A stretch of DNA of 64,000 bases from Phycisphaerales bacterium (GCA_019744815.1 JAIEUA010000011.1:372001-436000), one strand, 5' to 3'; positions 51,900-60,009 are shown, counted from the stretch's first letter. Numbers and translations: made by a program. The notes: generated by a model not told the origin, from the sequence alone.

Positions 51900-52373
51900 G
51901 TGCCCAAGTTCCGATTCGAGCTCGAAGCCGTGATCAAGCAGCGCCTCGCGATCGAGCGCCAGAAGCAGCTCGTCCTTGCCGACCTCGAACGCATGCGCCT
52001 CGTCCTCGAAGACAAGCTCCGCGGCTTTCAGTCCTCCATCACCGCCGAGAAGAACGACCTCCGCGACAGCCTCAGCCCCGCCAACCCGTCCGCGGCCACT
52101 GTCGACCTCAGCCGAGTCCGCATGCAGGCCAACATGTCCCTGCACCTGGTTGCCAAGGCCCAGCAGACCGTCTTCCAGCTCGCCGCCCTGCACCGCCGCC
52201 TGGAGGTCGCCCGAAAGGACCTCCTCGCCGCCACCACCCGCCGCAAAGCGGTGGAGAAGCTCAAGGAGCGCCGATATGAGCTGTGGCGGGCCGAGCAAGC
52301 GTCGCTCGAAGCCCGCGTCCTGGACGAGATCGCCGTCACCGGCCACGCCGGCCGCATGGAGATCATGCAGTGA
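51900..52373 (+). CDS. fliJ: FliJ-like flagellar export chaperone
   Basis: A 157-residue, almost wholly coiled-coil protein rich in Arg, Lys, Glu and Leu (FRFELEAVIKQRLAIERQKQLVLADLERMRLVLED...). FliJ is poorly conserved in sequence, and the call relies on coiled coil, size and position after fliI. FliJ links FliI to FlhA. Start is GTG at 51900. It overlaps the next gene by 4 nt. Confidence 0.82.
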   Translation: MPKFRFELEAVIKQRLAIERQKQLVLADLERMRLVLEDKLRGFQSSITAEKNDLRDSLSPANPSAATVDLSRVRMQANMSLHLVAKAQQTVFQLAALHRRLEVARKDLLAATTRRKAVEKLKERRYELWRAEQASLEARVLDEIAVTGHAGRMEIMQ

Positions 52374-53101
52374 AACGGCTCTGGACCATCATCTCGATCC
52401 TCGCTCTGGCAAACGTTCTCGCCTTGGGCGGCGTCGTGGGCTGGCTCCAGACCAGCGGCCGGCTCAACAAAGACCGCATGCAGCGCCTCCGCGAGCTCTT
52501 CGCCCCCACGATCGCTGAAGAAGCCAAGGCCAAGGAAGCCGAAGCCGCCAAGCTGGCCGAGGAGAAGAAGAAAGCCGAAGAAGAAACCAAGTCCGCGCGG
52601 CCGCCCATCACCGCCGCCGACCGCTTGGACCTCAGCGCCAAGGGCGAGGAAGTCCGCCGCCAGCGCATGGCCAGCCTGGAGAAGCAGGTTGAATCGCTCA
52701 AGAACTCGCTCCAGATGGAGCGTGAGCTGCTGGACAAAGAGCGTGCCAAGCTGACCGCCGACACCACCGCCTTCAACGCGATGCGCAAGAAGATCGCCGA
52801 CGACGAAGGCTCCGCCCAGTTCAAGAAGACCTTGGGCACGCTCTCCGACCTCAAGCCGGATCAGGCCAAGAAAACCCTCAAAGAAATGCTCGCCATGAAG
52901 CCCGCTTCGACGGGCGACGGGCAGAGCTTTGCCTCCGGGACCGACCTCGTGGTGAGTTACCTCAACGCCATGGACGGCCGGACCCGCGGGAAGATTGTGG
53001 ATCAGTTCATCCAGGACGATCCCAAGCTGGCAGCGGACTTGCTAGAGCGACTCCGGACGCGCGGCCTTGCCGTACGCGCTCCGGAGGTTTCCGCCAAGTG
53101 A
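52370..53101 (+). CDS. MotE/MgtE_N-like flagellar protein
   Basis: A 243-residue protein with an N-terminal hydrophobic segment (about 4-24, signal or anchor), a long coiled coil with AEEKKKAEEETKS (about 45-160), and a C-terminal region resembling the MgtE N-terminal-like fold: LGTLSDLKPDQAKKTLKEMLAM, then VVSYLNAMDGRTRGKIVDQFIQDDPKLAADLLERL. The layout resembles MotE/YlxF-type proteins found between fliJ and fliK in other flagellar operons. Function is not well defined, possibly in motor assembly. Start is GTG overlapping fliJ by 4 nt and it overlaps fliK by 4 nt. Confidence 0.75.
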   Translation: MKRLWTIISILALANVLALGGVVGWLQTSGRLNKDRMQRLRELFAPTIAEEAKAKEAEAAKLAEEKKKAEEETKSARPPITAADRLDLSAKGEEVRRQRMASLEKQVESLKNSLQMERELLDKERAKLTADTTAFNAMRKKIADDEGSAQFKKTLGTLSDLKPDQAKKTLKEMLAMKPASTGDGQSFASGTDLVVSYLNAMDGRTRGKIVDQFIQDDPKLAADLLERLRTRGLAVRAPEVSAK

Positions 53102-54783
53102 ACACCGCCACCACCGCACGTACCAACACCCAGAGCGCAGCGATTGCCCTTCTTGCGGCAACAACTGCCAAGCCCCAGGCGCAACCCTCGCGCGAAACCG
53201 ACGATTCCTTCGCCAAGGCCCTCAGCTCCGCGAACCAATCTCAGTCCAAGTCCGAGGCCGGCCTCTTCGCCAATCCGCAAGCCGCTTCCGATCAGAAGGT
53301 CGCCAAGCCCGCGGAGAAGGACAAGCCCAAGCAGCCCGATCGCCGCGAAGAAGAGCCCGCGGGAGCAACGACCGAGACGAAGCCCGGCTCCGCAACCAAG
53401 GACACCAAGGAAGCGGCCGACACCAAGGATCGCGACCCGACCGCGAGCACCGAGAGCAAGGCGGAGCACAAGCTCGAGATGCAGCCGGACCGCCCTCTCG
53501 AGAACAAACTCGGCACCAAGGCTCCATCGGTTGATGCCCAGCCCGACGTGACGACCTTCGACGCCGCCCAGCAGCTCGAAACTGCCTCGGCCGCCACGAA
53601 CACCCAGCCCATCGCGACGCTCACCGCACCGGTCACCGCACGCCCGAACCCCCGCACGCTCGATGCGGCGTCGAAGTCGAGCGGTGTCGAGTCCGCCTCC
53701 ACGCTCTCCTCGACGGAGCAGTCGCTCCAGCCCGTGTCGAACGGGACCAGCGATCAGCAGGTCGCGCCCGAGGCCGCCGCCCCCAAGCGCAACGCCACCG
53801 ATCCGCTGCGCCTCATCCCGCCCGCGGAGGCCAAGCCCATCGTCGCCGAGGCCGCCGTCGAGCCTAAGCCCGCATCAACAAACGCTGCCGCGGTCTCCGC
53901 GAACGACGACGCCGCGATCGCGCCCAAGGCCGCCCCATCCAACGCGAGCGACTCCAAGCAGAACAACTCCAACCAGCCGCAGGGCTTCGGCTTCACGCAG
54001 CCCGGCAAGGTCGTTCCTCAGTCCGCCGCGCAGGCAACCAGCACTTCCTCCCCAGTGGGACAGGTCGGTTCGACCGCCACCAGCAACACCAACGCGACGG
54101 TCCCCGGCACACCCCGCATCGATCCGCCGATCCAGACGCCCCGCGGGCGTGCCCCCGAGGTTCCTGTCAACGTCAAGCTCACCGCCCGCCCCTCCAACGA
54201 CAACTCCGGTGTCTCTCAAACCGATGCCGACGCCGCCGCCACCCAGATCTCCCGTGGCCTCACCGCCGCACTCCGCAACAAGGGCGGGCAGCTCACACTC
54301 TGGATGAACCCCGAGTCGCTCGGCAAGCTCCGCGTCCAGCTCTCGATCGAAGGCGGCACCATCGCCGCTCGATTCGAAGCTACCAGCGAAGCCACCAAGC
54401 AGCTGCTGACCCAGAACGTGGACTCGCTCCGCAGCGCCCTCGAAGCCCGCGGCCTCAAGGCGTCCAACATCGAGGTCGTCTCGATCCCGGACTGGTCCGT
54501 CAAGGCCAACACCGATCAGTTCGGCACGCAGGGCTCCAAGGCCCAGAACCAGGGCGGCTCGCCAGAACAACAGAGCAACCAAACCGGCGGGCAGAACAGC
54601 GGCCAGGGGTCCTCGCAGTCCAACCAGCAGCCTCGGCAGGACCTGCCCGCCGCCGGCAAGTTCGATTGGCTCCGTGACCCTGAACCCATCGCCACCACCC
54701 GCACCGACCCCAGCGCCCAAGTGCGCACCGACAGCCGCCTCATCACGCTCAACGCCCGGCTCGAGCTCGACGCCGTCGCCTGA
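53098..54783 (+). CDS. fliK: Flagellar hook-length control protein FliK
   Basis: The 561-residue protein has a disordered N-terminal 370 residues rich in Ala, Ser, Thr, Lys and Pro, and the conserved C-terminal FliK domain (about 380-470) with GQLTLWMNPESLGKLRVQLSIEGGTIAARFEATSEATKQLLTQNVDSLRSALEARGLKASNIEVV. It measures hook length and triggers the export switch at FlhB. A Gln/Asn/Gly-rich tail follows. GTG start overlaps the preceding gene by 4 nt. This is a clear match to the family. Confidence 0.9.
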   Translation: MNTATTARTNTQSAAIALLAATTAKPQAQPSRETDDSFAKALSSANQSQSKSEAGLFANPQAASDQKVAKPAEKDKPKQPDRREEEPAGATTETKPGSATKDTKEAADTKDRDPTASTESKAEHKLEMQPDRPLENKLGTKAPSVDAQPDVTTFDAAQQLETASAATNTQPIATLTAPVTARPNPRTLDAASKSSGVESASTLSSTEQSLQPVSNGTSDQQVAPEAAAPKRNATDPLRLIPPAEAKPIVAEAAVEPKPASTNAAAVSANDDAAIAPKAAPSNASDSKQNNSNQPQGFGFTQPGKVVPQSAAQATSTSSPVGQVGSTATSNTNATVPGTPRIDPPIQTPRGRAPEVPVNVKLTARPSNDNSGVSQTDADAAATQISRGLTAALRNKGGQLTLWMNPESLGKLRVQLSIEGGTIAARFEATSEATKQLLTQNVDSLRSALEARGLKASNIEVVSIPDWSVKANTDQFGTQGSKAQNQGGSPEQQSNQTGGQNSGQGSSQSNQQPRQDLPAAGKFDWLRDPEPIATTRTDPSAQVRTDSRLITLNARLELDAVA

Positions 54784-54801
54784 TCGAATGGAGCACCCAC
54801 C

Positions 54802-55287
54802 ATGGCCACCACCTCCCCAGTTTCCAACACGTCCTCGCCCGTGAGCACCAAGGCCACCGGCTACAGCGCCCTCACCAGCGAGGACTTCACCAAGATCATC
54901 ATCTCCGAGCTCTCCAACCAGGACCCGCTCAGCCCCAGCGACACCAACGCGCTGTTGCAGCAGCTCTCGACCATCCGCAGCATCCAGTCCGACATCGACC
55001 TCTCGGACAAGCTCAAGAACCTCGTCACCGAGAACCAGCTCGCCTCCGCCTCCAACATGATCGGAAAGGTCGTCGGCGGGCTCGACGAGGACAACTCCCG
55101 CGTCGTGGGCGTTGCCCTCTCCGTCTCCAAGTCCAAGGACGGCGTCTTCCTCAACCTCTTCAACGGCGCCCGCGTCAACATGAAAGACGTCGATGGCGTC
55201 ATCGATCCCAGCCAGCTCACCGACGAAGAGAAGAAGCTCGCTGGCGTCAAGACCACGACCACTCCAGCGCCGGAGACCAAGCCGTGA
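54802..55287 (+). CDS. flgD: Flagellar hook assembly protein FlgD
   Basis: The 161-residue protein corresponds to the hook-capping scaffold FlgD. The diagnostic N-terminal block is LTSEDFTKIIISELSNQDPLSPSDTNALLQQLSTIRSIQSD. The remaining part (GKVVGG..., KSKDGVFLNLFNG) is a short beta domain, smaller than in long FlgD forms. GGAG precedes the ATG at 7-8 nt. It overlaps the next gene by 4 nt. It lies immediately after fliK. Confidence 0.9.
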   Translation: MATTSPVSNTSSPVSTKATGYSALTSEDFTKIIISELSNQDPLSPSDTNALLQQLSTIRSIQSDIDLSDKLKNLVTENQLASASNMIGKVVGGLDEDNSRVVGVALSVSKSKDGVFLNLFNGARVNMKDVDGVIDPSQLTDEEKKLAGVKTTTTPAPETKP

Positions 55288-55700
55288 GCACCGCGGACCT
55301 CTTCAAGCCACTCTCCAACACCATCCTTCCGCCCGGCGTCGAACGCCGAAGCGGCTCGATCGGTGCCGCGCTGAGCGGCTCCAAGAAGCTTGAGTCCATG
55401 TCCTTCGCCGACCTGCTCTCGAAAGAGTCCGCCGGTCAGCTCTCCACCGGCCGCCCCGTGAGCATCCACCCCGGTTGCGACGTGCAGCTCAGCGAAGACC
55501 AGATGCACCGCCTTGGCGTCGCCATGGATCGGGCCGAGGCCTCCGGCGCGCAGCGGGCCTTGGTCATGATCGACGGCATGGCCGTCAAGGTCGATGTCGG
55601 CGTCCGCCAGGTCGTGGGCAAGGTCGACCTGCAAGCCACGCCGGTCTTGGGCGAGATCGACGCGGTCGTTCAGGCCGATTCGGCCGGAGCGCAGGTGTAG
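55284..55700 (+). CDS. Small flagellar operon protein (TIGR02530-like)
   Basis: A 138-residue protein with a C-terminal half (from about residue 60) matching the pattern of the small flagellar operon protein found between flgD and flgE in many phyla: IHPGCDVQLSEDQMHRLGVAMDRAEASGAQRALVMIDGMAVKVDVGVRQVVGKVD. The family pattern has a run of S.HA..RL..R, an Ala-rich helix and a closing V.V...TVITA-type strand; here the last segment is VGKVD. The role is undefined. It starts at GTG/ATG overlap with flgD by 4 nt. Confidence 0.72.
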   Translation: MSTADLFKPLSNTILPPGVERRSGSIGAALSGSKKLESMSFADLLSKESAGQLSTGRPVSIHPGCDVQLSEDQMHRLGVAMDRAEASGAQRALVMIDGMAVKVDVGVRQVVGKVDLQATPVLGEIDAVVQADSAGAQV

Positions 55701-55805
55701 AACAAGCCGCTCCTCGGACCGTTGTCGCCCCACCTGCACCCAGCGCTCTCCAAGATCCTTGATCCCGACCAGCAGGCCGCCTGATCGCACCGCCCCTTTG
55801 ACACG

Positions 55806-55823
55806 CTGGCCTGCCGATTGCGT
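55806..55823 (+). promoter_or_regulatory. Sigma-54 promoter for flgE
   Basis: CTGGCCTGCCGATTGCGT has GG at 55808-55809, GC at 55820-55821, N10 and good TGGC and TTGC elements. Predicted transcription starts about 95 nt before the flgE ATG. Confidence 0.7.
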
Positions 55824-55928
55824 ACCCACGACCACGACTGACCACCCGCCCGGCGGAGCCCGAGCGGCACGAACGAACCGGTGACCCGCAGCCTCGGAGG
55901 AGCGCTCGCGTCACGACGAGGTGTTCCC

Positions 55929-57713
55929 ATGGCTTCGACGACCGCTCTGTTCTCCGGCCTCTCCGGGCTCAACGCCAACTCCCGGATGATCGAGGTCATC
56001 GGCAACAACATCTCCAACGTCAACACCACCGCGTTCAAGTCCAACCGCGTGATGTTCAGCTCGACGTTCAACCGCACCTTCAGCATCGGCTCCGCACCCG
56101 CCGACACCACCGGCGGCACCAACCCCGGTCAGATCGGCCTCGGCGTTCAGGCCGCGGGCACCCAGCGAAACTTCAACAACGGCGCCATCAACGGCACCGG
56201 CGACTCTCGCGATCTCGCGATCGAGGGCGAGGGCTTCTTCATCGTCCAGCGCGGCAACGGCGAGCAGGTCTACACCCGCGCCGGCGCCTTCCGCCCCAAC
56301 AGCACCAATGAGCTCGTCACCCTCAGCGGCGAACGCCTCATGGGCTACGGCGTCGACAGCAAGTTCAACGTCGACACCTCCGCCATCAAGTCCGTCTCCA
56401 TCCCCGTCGGCTCGCTCACCATCGCTGAGCCCACCACCGTCGCACGCCTCTCCGGCAACCTCAACTCCAAGGGAACCCTCCCAACCCGCGGCGCCCAGCT
56501 CACACTCCAAGCCAGCGGCGCGGGCGGGTTCGGCGTCATCACCGGTGCCGCCCCCGCTCCCACCGCGCCCAACGTCGTCGAGCCCACCACCCGCCTCGTC
56601 GATCTCGATGACCCCAACATCGCCGGCACCGTCACTCCGATGTTCACCGCCGGCCAGACCATCAGAATCACCGGCGCGAAGAAGGGCGTGGACAACGTCA
56701 ACTCTCGCAACCTGCCCGACGCGTCGCTCACCATCACCGCGACCACCACGGTCCAGGACTACATGAACTTCGTCCGGGACTCCCTGGGCATCGTCCCCGG
56801 TCAGACCAACCCCAACACCCAGACCACCGGCGTCACCCTCAACTCCCTCACCGGTGTCATCTCCATCGTCGGCAACACCGGCACGATGAACGATCTCACC
56901 CTCAACCCCAGCAACTTCCGCCTGCTCGACGCCGCCGGCAATCAGATCCAGTCCTCGCTCTTCAGCTCCGCCAAGGCCGCCGCCTCCGACGGCGAGAGCG
57001 TCCGAACCTCCTTCGTCGCCTACGACTCCCTCGGCTCGCCCGTCAATATCAACGTCGGCTTCACGCTCGAAGCCACCCCCGGCGGCACCGGCACCACCTG
57101 GCGCTACTACACCGAAGCCGGCTACACCTACCCGGGCTCCATCAGCCTCGGCACCGGTCAGGTCAACTTCAACAGCACCGGCGCGCTTCTCACCAACACG
57201 CCCATCTCCGTCGCCGTCAGCCGCAACGGCACGGGCGCGGTCACGCCGCTCAACTTCGACATCGCTCTCAGCGGACCGCAGGGCTCCGTCACCGCCTTCG
57301 CCAACACCACCGGAACCTCGAGCCTGCAGGCTCAGCAGATCGACGGCGCCCCGCTCGGAACCCTCCAGTCCTTCGCCGTCGGCGCGGACGGCATCATCAG
57401 CGGCGCCTTCTCCAACGGCCTTTCCCGCACCGTGGGTCAGGTCGTACTCGCCAAGTTCTCCAACCCCGAAGGCCTCGTCGATCTCGGCGGCAACATGTAC
57501 CGCGTCGGCCCCAACAGCGGCTCCGCCGGCATCGCCGCCCCGCTGGAACTGGGCACCGGCAAGATCGTCGGCGGCGCCCTGGAACTCTCCAACGTCGACC
57601 TCGGCAGCGAGTTCCTCGGCCTGATCCAGGCCCAGACCGGTTACTCCGCCGCGACCCGCGTGATCCGCACCACCGACGAGCTCTTCCAGCAGTTGCTCCA
57701 GATCAGCGGGTAA
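55929..57713 (+). CDS. flgE: Flagellar hook protein FlgE
   Basis: The 594-residue protein builds the hook. The N-terminal rod/hook motif is LFSGLSGLNANSRMIEVIGNNISNVNTTAFKSNRVMFSS and the C-terminal motif EFLGLIQAQTGYSAATRVIRTTDELFQQLLQI; the middle holds large beta-rich hook domains. Length is larger than the 400-residue enterobacterial form, with extra outer domains. I start at ATG 55929 because GAGG lies about 7 nt upstream and the family begins there. A sigma-54-like promoter lies 95 nt upstream. Confidence 0.93.
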   Translation: MASTTALFSGLSGLNANSRMIEVIGNNISNVNTTAFKSNRVMFSSTFNRTFSIGSAPADTTGGTNPGQIGLGVQAAGTQRNFNNGAINGTGDSRDLAIEGEGFFIVQRGNGEQVYTRAGAFRPNSTNELVTLSGERLMGYGVDSKFNVDTSAIKSVSIPVGSLTIAEPTTVARLSGNLNSKGTLPTRGAQLTLQASGAGGFGVITGAAPAPTAPNVVEPTTRLVDLDDPNIAGTVTPMFTAGQTIRITGAKKGVDNVNSRNLPDASLTITATTTVQDYMNFVRDSLGIVPGQTNPNTQTTGVTLNSLTGVISIVGNTGTMNDLTLNPSNFRLLDAAGNQIQSSLFSSAKAAASDGESVRTSFVAYDSLGSPVNINVGFTLEATPGGTGTTWRYYTEAGYTYPGSISLGTGQVNFNSTGALLTNTPISVAVSRNGTGAVTPLNFDIALSGPQGSVTAFANTTGTSSLQAQQIDGAPLGTLQSFAVGADGIISGAFSNGLSRTVGQVVLAKFSNPEGLVDLGGNMYRVGPNSGSAGIAAPLELGTGKIVGGALELSNVDLGSEFLGLIQAQTGYSAATRVIRTTDELFQQLLQISG

Positions 57714-57773
57714 TGCACACTTTGAGAAGACGCGATCGACCAACCACCCTCGCCCAAGTCGGCCTCGAATCCG

Positions 57774-57781
57774 ACCGATAA
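57774..57781 (+). promoter_or_regulatory. Possible FliA (sigma-28) -10 element before the MotA-like gene
   Basis: ACCGATAA resembles the sigma-28 -10 consensus GCCGATAA. A weak -35-like CCAAGTCG lies upstream with 12-nt spacing. It is about 87 nt before the predicted GTG of the MotA-like gene. This is a weak match by itself, supported only by gene order. Confidence 0.35.
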
Positions 57782-57867
57782 CCCGAGGGGCCGTTGTCCG
57801 GACCCGGCGCGGCCCTTGAACCAGCCGCGACCACTGGCGCGTGGGAATCGTCGAGAGGACTCATCGC

Positions 57868-58614
57868 GTGATCACGACCGCGCTCACCACAACCGTGTTC
57901 ACACCGACACCGCTGCTGGCTTCCGCGCTCGACTCGCTGGCGCTGATGCGATTCCCCGCCGGCGTGATCGCCGTCTGCCTCGCCAGCTCGGTGGTCGCGC
58001 TCGTCGTCGCTCGCATCCTCCGCCTCGACTCGGTGGCCCACAAGCTGCTCGTCCGAGCCACGCCCCGCGCCGAACTCGTGCAACAGCTCGAACGCCTCGC
58101 CGCGTGCGCCGCCGAGGGAGACCTCCGCGCGATGCGCCGCCTTGCCGATCGCTCCGAGTGGCTGCTCTTCCGCCGCGGCGTGGAGATGCTCGCCGCCGGC
58201 ACCGAGCCTCCCGAGATCGCCCGCAAGCTCGAGCACATCGGCCAGGTTCTGATCGACCGCCGGCGCCGGGCCCTCCGCCGCGCCGCCGCGCTCTCGACCG
58301 CCGCGCTGGTATTCCCAGCCTCCATCATCACGCTGTTCGTGCTCGGTCTGCTCGGCGATCGCACCGGCCTCGAGGCCTGGCTCGCCGGCGCCGCCTTCGT
58401 CGCCGCCATGGCCCTGCTGGTCGCGTCGTCGGCCGCGCACTGGATGTGCGACACCCTCGATGCCAGCATCGCATGCCGCACCCTCGAGACCGAAGCCCTC
58501 ATCTTCTCCCTCTCCGCCATCCGCGGCGGCGCGGGCAGCACCGAGGTCGCCTCCCTCGCTTCGCTCGTCCTCGGGCTCGAGTCTCAGGACACGCCTCTCC
58601 GGATCGCCGCCTGA
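57868..58614 (+). CDS. Degenerate MotA-like membrane protein
   Basis: A 248-residue protein with a hydrophobic segment (about 27-49), a cytoplasmic loop, two more helices (about 136-158 and 164-188) and a cytoplasmic C-terminus, as in MotA/TolQ/ExbB. The loop segment LFRRGVEMLAAGTEPPEIARKLE resembles the MotA pattern rGL.L..DG.dpe.vr..LE. The key stator region is altered: where MotA has P...GMIGTVLGL, this protein has PASIITLFVLGLLGD, without the G-T. GTG at 57868 follows GAGAGGA 9 nt upstream. It lies between flgE and fliL where motA-motB usually lie; no MotB is present. It may be a non-conducting paralogue. Confidence 0.6.
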   Translation: MITTALTTTVFTPTPLLASALDSLALMRFPAGVIAVCLASSVVALVVARILRLDSVAHKLLVRATPRAELVQQLERLAACAAEGDLRAMRRLADRSEWLLFRRGVEMLAAGTEPPEIARKLEHIGQVLIDRRRRALRRAAALSTAALVFPASIITLFVLGLLGDRTGLEAWLAGAAFVAAMALLVASSAAHWMCDTLDASIACRTLETEALIFSLSAIRGGAGSTEVASLASLVLGLESQDTPLRIAA

Positions 58615-58786
58615 TCGTCCGAAAACGCCCAGACCCCGCTTGGTCTTGAGTGCCTTGACGATCTGCACCGACCGAAGCAAGTCCTTCGGATCGAGGCCGT
58701 CGCCTCGCACTCCAGTCACCCGCCCAAACGACCGACCCTCCTGACGCGCCACTCTCTCAAGACCCCCGGCGCAGGCGGAGGATCTC

Positions 58787-59320
58787 ATGGCGGAAGAGGC
58801 AAAGGAAGCTCCCAAGACGGAAGACAAACCCGCGAAGGGCGGCCTTCCGATCAAGACCATCGGCATCGTCGCGGTCCTCATGGTTGTAGAAGCGGCGGCG
58901 GTCTTCTTTGTCGTCGGCTCGTCCATGAAGAAGCCCACCGAGGCCAAGGCCCACGACCTCCACAGCGAGGAAGACGCTCAGCTTGAAGCCCTCGTCGAGC
59001 TCCCGCTCGTCGAGGACAAGTTCCAGAACATGACCGGCGGCACCACCTGGATCTGGGACGCCTCTGTCTTCATGAAGGTCAAGAAGCGCGACGAGGAGAA
59101 GGTCAACGAGATGCTCCAGGCCCGCCAGGCCGAGATCAAGGAAGGCATCTCGCTGGTCTTCCGCCGCGCCCAGAACGGCCAGCTCAAGGAGCCCGGCCTC
59201 GAAACCTTGAACCGCGAGATCACCGCGTTCATGAACGAGATCATCGAGAAGGCGCCCGACGGCACCAGCCGCATCCAGCGCATCTTGATCCCCAAGTGCC
59301 GTGGCTTTCCCGCCGGTTGA
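58787..59320 (+). CDS. fliL: FliL-like flagellar basal-body protein
   Basis: A 177-residue protein with a lysine-rich cytoplasmic N-terminus, one transmembrane helix (about 24-46) and a periplasmic domain with the FliL pattern VELPLVEDKF and SVFMKVKKRDEEKVNEML plus LNREITAFMNEIIEKAPDG near the end. FliL surrounds stator complexes and influences motor torque. The start follows GGAGGATCTC. The last 15 residues, ILIPKCRGFPAG, differ from the usual ending, so the C-terminus may be variable. It is the last gene of this arm and ends before a hairpin repeat (59343-59395). Confidence 0.82.
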   Translation: MAEEAKEAPKTEDKPAKGGLPIKTIGIVAVLMVVEAAAVFFVVGSSMKKPTEAKAHDLHSEEDAQLEALVELPLVEDKFQNMTGGTTWIWDASVFMKVKKRDEEKVNEMLQARQAEIKEGISLVFRRAQNGQLKEPGLETLNREITAFMNEIIEKAPDGTSRIQRILIPKCRGFPAG

Positions 59321-59342
59321 AAAGCGCAGGTTGATCTGCGCC

Positions 59343-59395
59343 CGCTCCAGACGCTGAGGCTGACGAGTCCGCGAGGAAGCCTCGGATCAGGAGCG
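59343..59395. repeat. Single-hairpin copy of the paired-hairpin repeat
   Basis: A hairpin (core CTGAGGCT at 59354-59361 with AGCCTCGG at 59378-59385) with extra outer pairing CGCTCC/GGAGCG (59343-59348 with 59390-59395). The inner 36 nt match the right-hand hairpin of the element at 22612-22745, read in the opposite direction, with few changes. It lies between the convergent fliL and repressor genes, where it may act as a two-way terminator. Confidence 0.75.
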
Positions 59396-59401
59396 CCGCG
59401 C

Positions 59402-59863
59402 TCACCGACCGCCCGCACGCTCGAACGCCCGCAGCGTCTCCGGGCTGACGTGGTGCTCGATGCCCTCTGCATCGATCTCGGCCACATCCCGCGGCACGCC
59501 GATCCGCACCAGGAACTCCACCACCACCTCGTGCCGCCGCCTCGCCCCCGCCGCCAGCTTCCGCCCGGCGGGAGTCAGCTCTATCGCCCGGTACGGCTCG
59601 GTCCGCACCAGCCCTTGTCGCTGCATTCGCGCGATCGCCCGCACCACTGTGACGTGCGAGACCCCCATCGCCTTCGCCAGTTCCACCACCCGCGCCGCCC
59701 CACGCCGACGCACCAGTTCGTCGATCAGCTCGACGTAGTCCTCGGCACGCTCCAACGCGTGCGCCGCACGAGTCCGCGCGTGCCGCGACGCCGCGTCAGC
59801 GCCGGCAACCCCTTGCGTTGACGAACGTGTCTTCTGAGCTGGTTTCTTTCGCACCTTCGCCAC
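59402..59863 (-). CDS. mntR: DtxR/MntR-family metal-dependent repressor
   Basis: A 153-residue regulator with a winged-helix DNA-binding domain (ARVVELAKAMGVSHVTVVRAIARMQRQGLV) and a metal-binding dimerisation part with the pattern HEVVVEFLVRIGVPRDVAEIDAEGIEHHVS. This matches the MntR-type members without the SH3-like domain. Metal-bound repressor should block the divergent uptake operon. Start at GTG 59863 is chosen because GGGAG lies 6 nt upstream; TTG at 59869 is possible. The first 45 residues are lysine/arginine-rich and longer than usual. A palindrome (59984-60002) lies in the intergenic region. Confidence 0.85.
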   Translation of the reverse strand: MAKVRKKPAQKTRSSTQGVAGADAASRHARTRAAHALERAEDYVELIDELVRRRGAARVVELAKAMGVSHVTVVRAIARMQRQGLVRTEPYRAIELTPAGRKLAAGARRRHEVVVEFLVRIGVPRDVAEIDAEGIEHHVSPETLRAFERAGGR

Positions 59864-59975
59864 GCACAACTCCCAGTCCTTGCCACGTTACTCCCCCTCC
59901 CAGAGGGAGGGAGCAGAGGGGTGGGTTCCAACCGCGCCCAATCCGGCAACGAATCCGACATCCGACATCCCAGAA

Positions 59976-60009
59976 TAGTATCCTCGGCTACGTTGTAGCC
60001 GATGCTACA
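59976..60009. promoter_or_regulatory. Palindromic candidate operator for the metal-uptake locus
   Basis: TCGGCTAC (59984-59991) and GTAGCCGA (59995-60002) form a perfect 8-bp inverted repeat separated by GTT. Weaker outer symmetry is seen as TAGTATC (from 59976) against GATGCTA (to about 60007). A -10-like TAGTAT (59976-59981) overlaps. The site is placed for repression of both divergent transcripts. Confidence 0.6.

Noticed and set aside
57714..57867. Sigma-54 promoter for the MotA-like gene
   Set aside because: The closest match, CGGCGCGGCCCTTGA, has the wrong -12 end (TTGA in place of TTGC).
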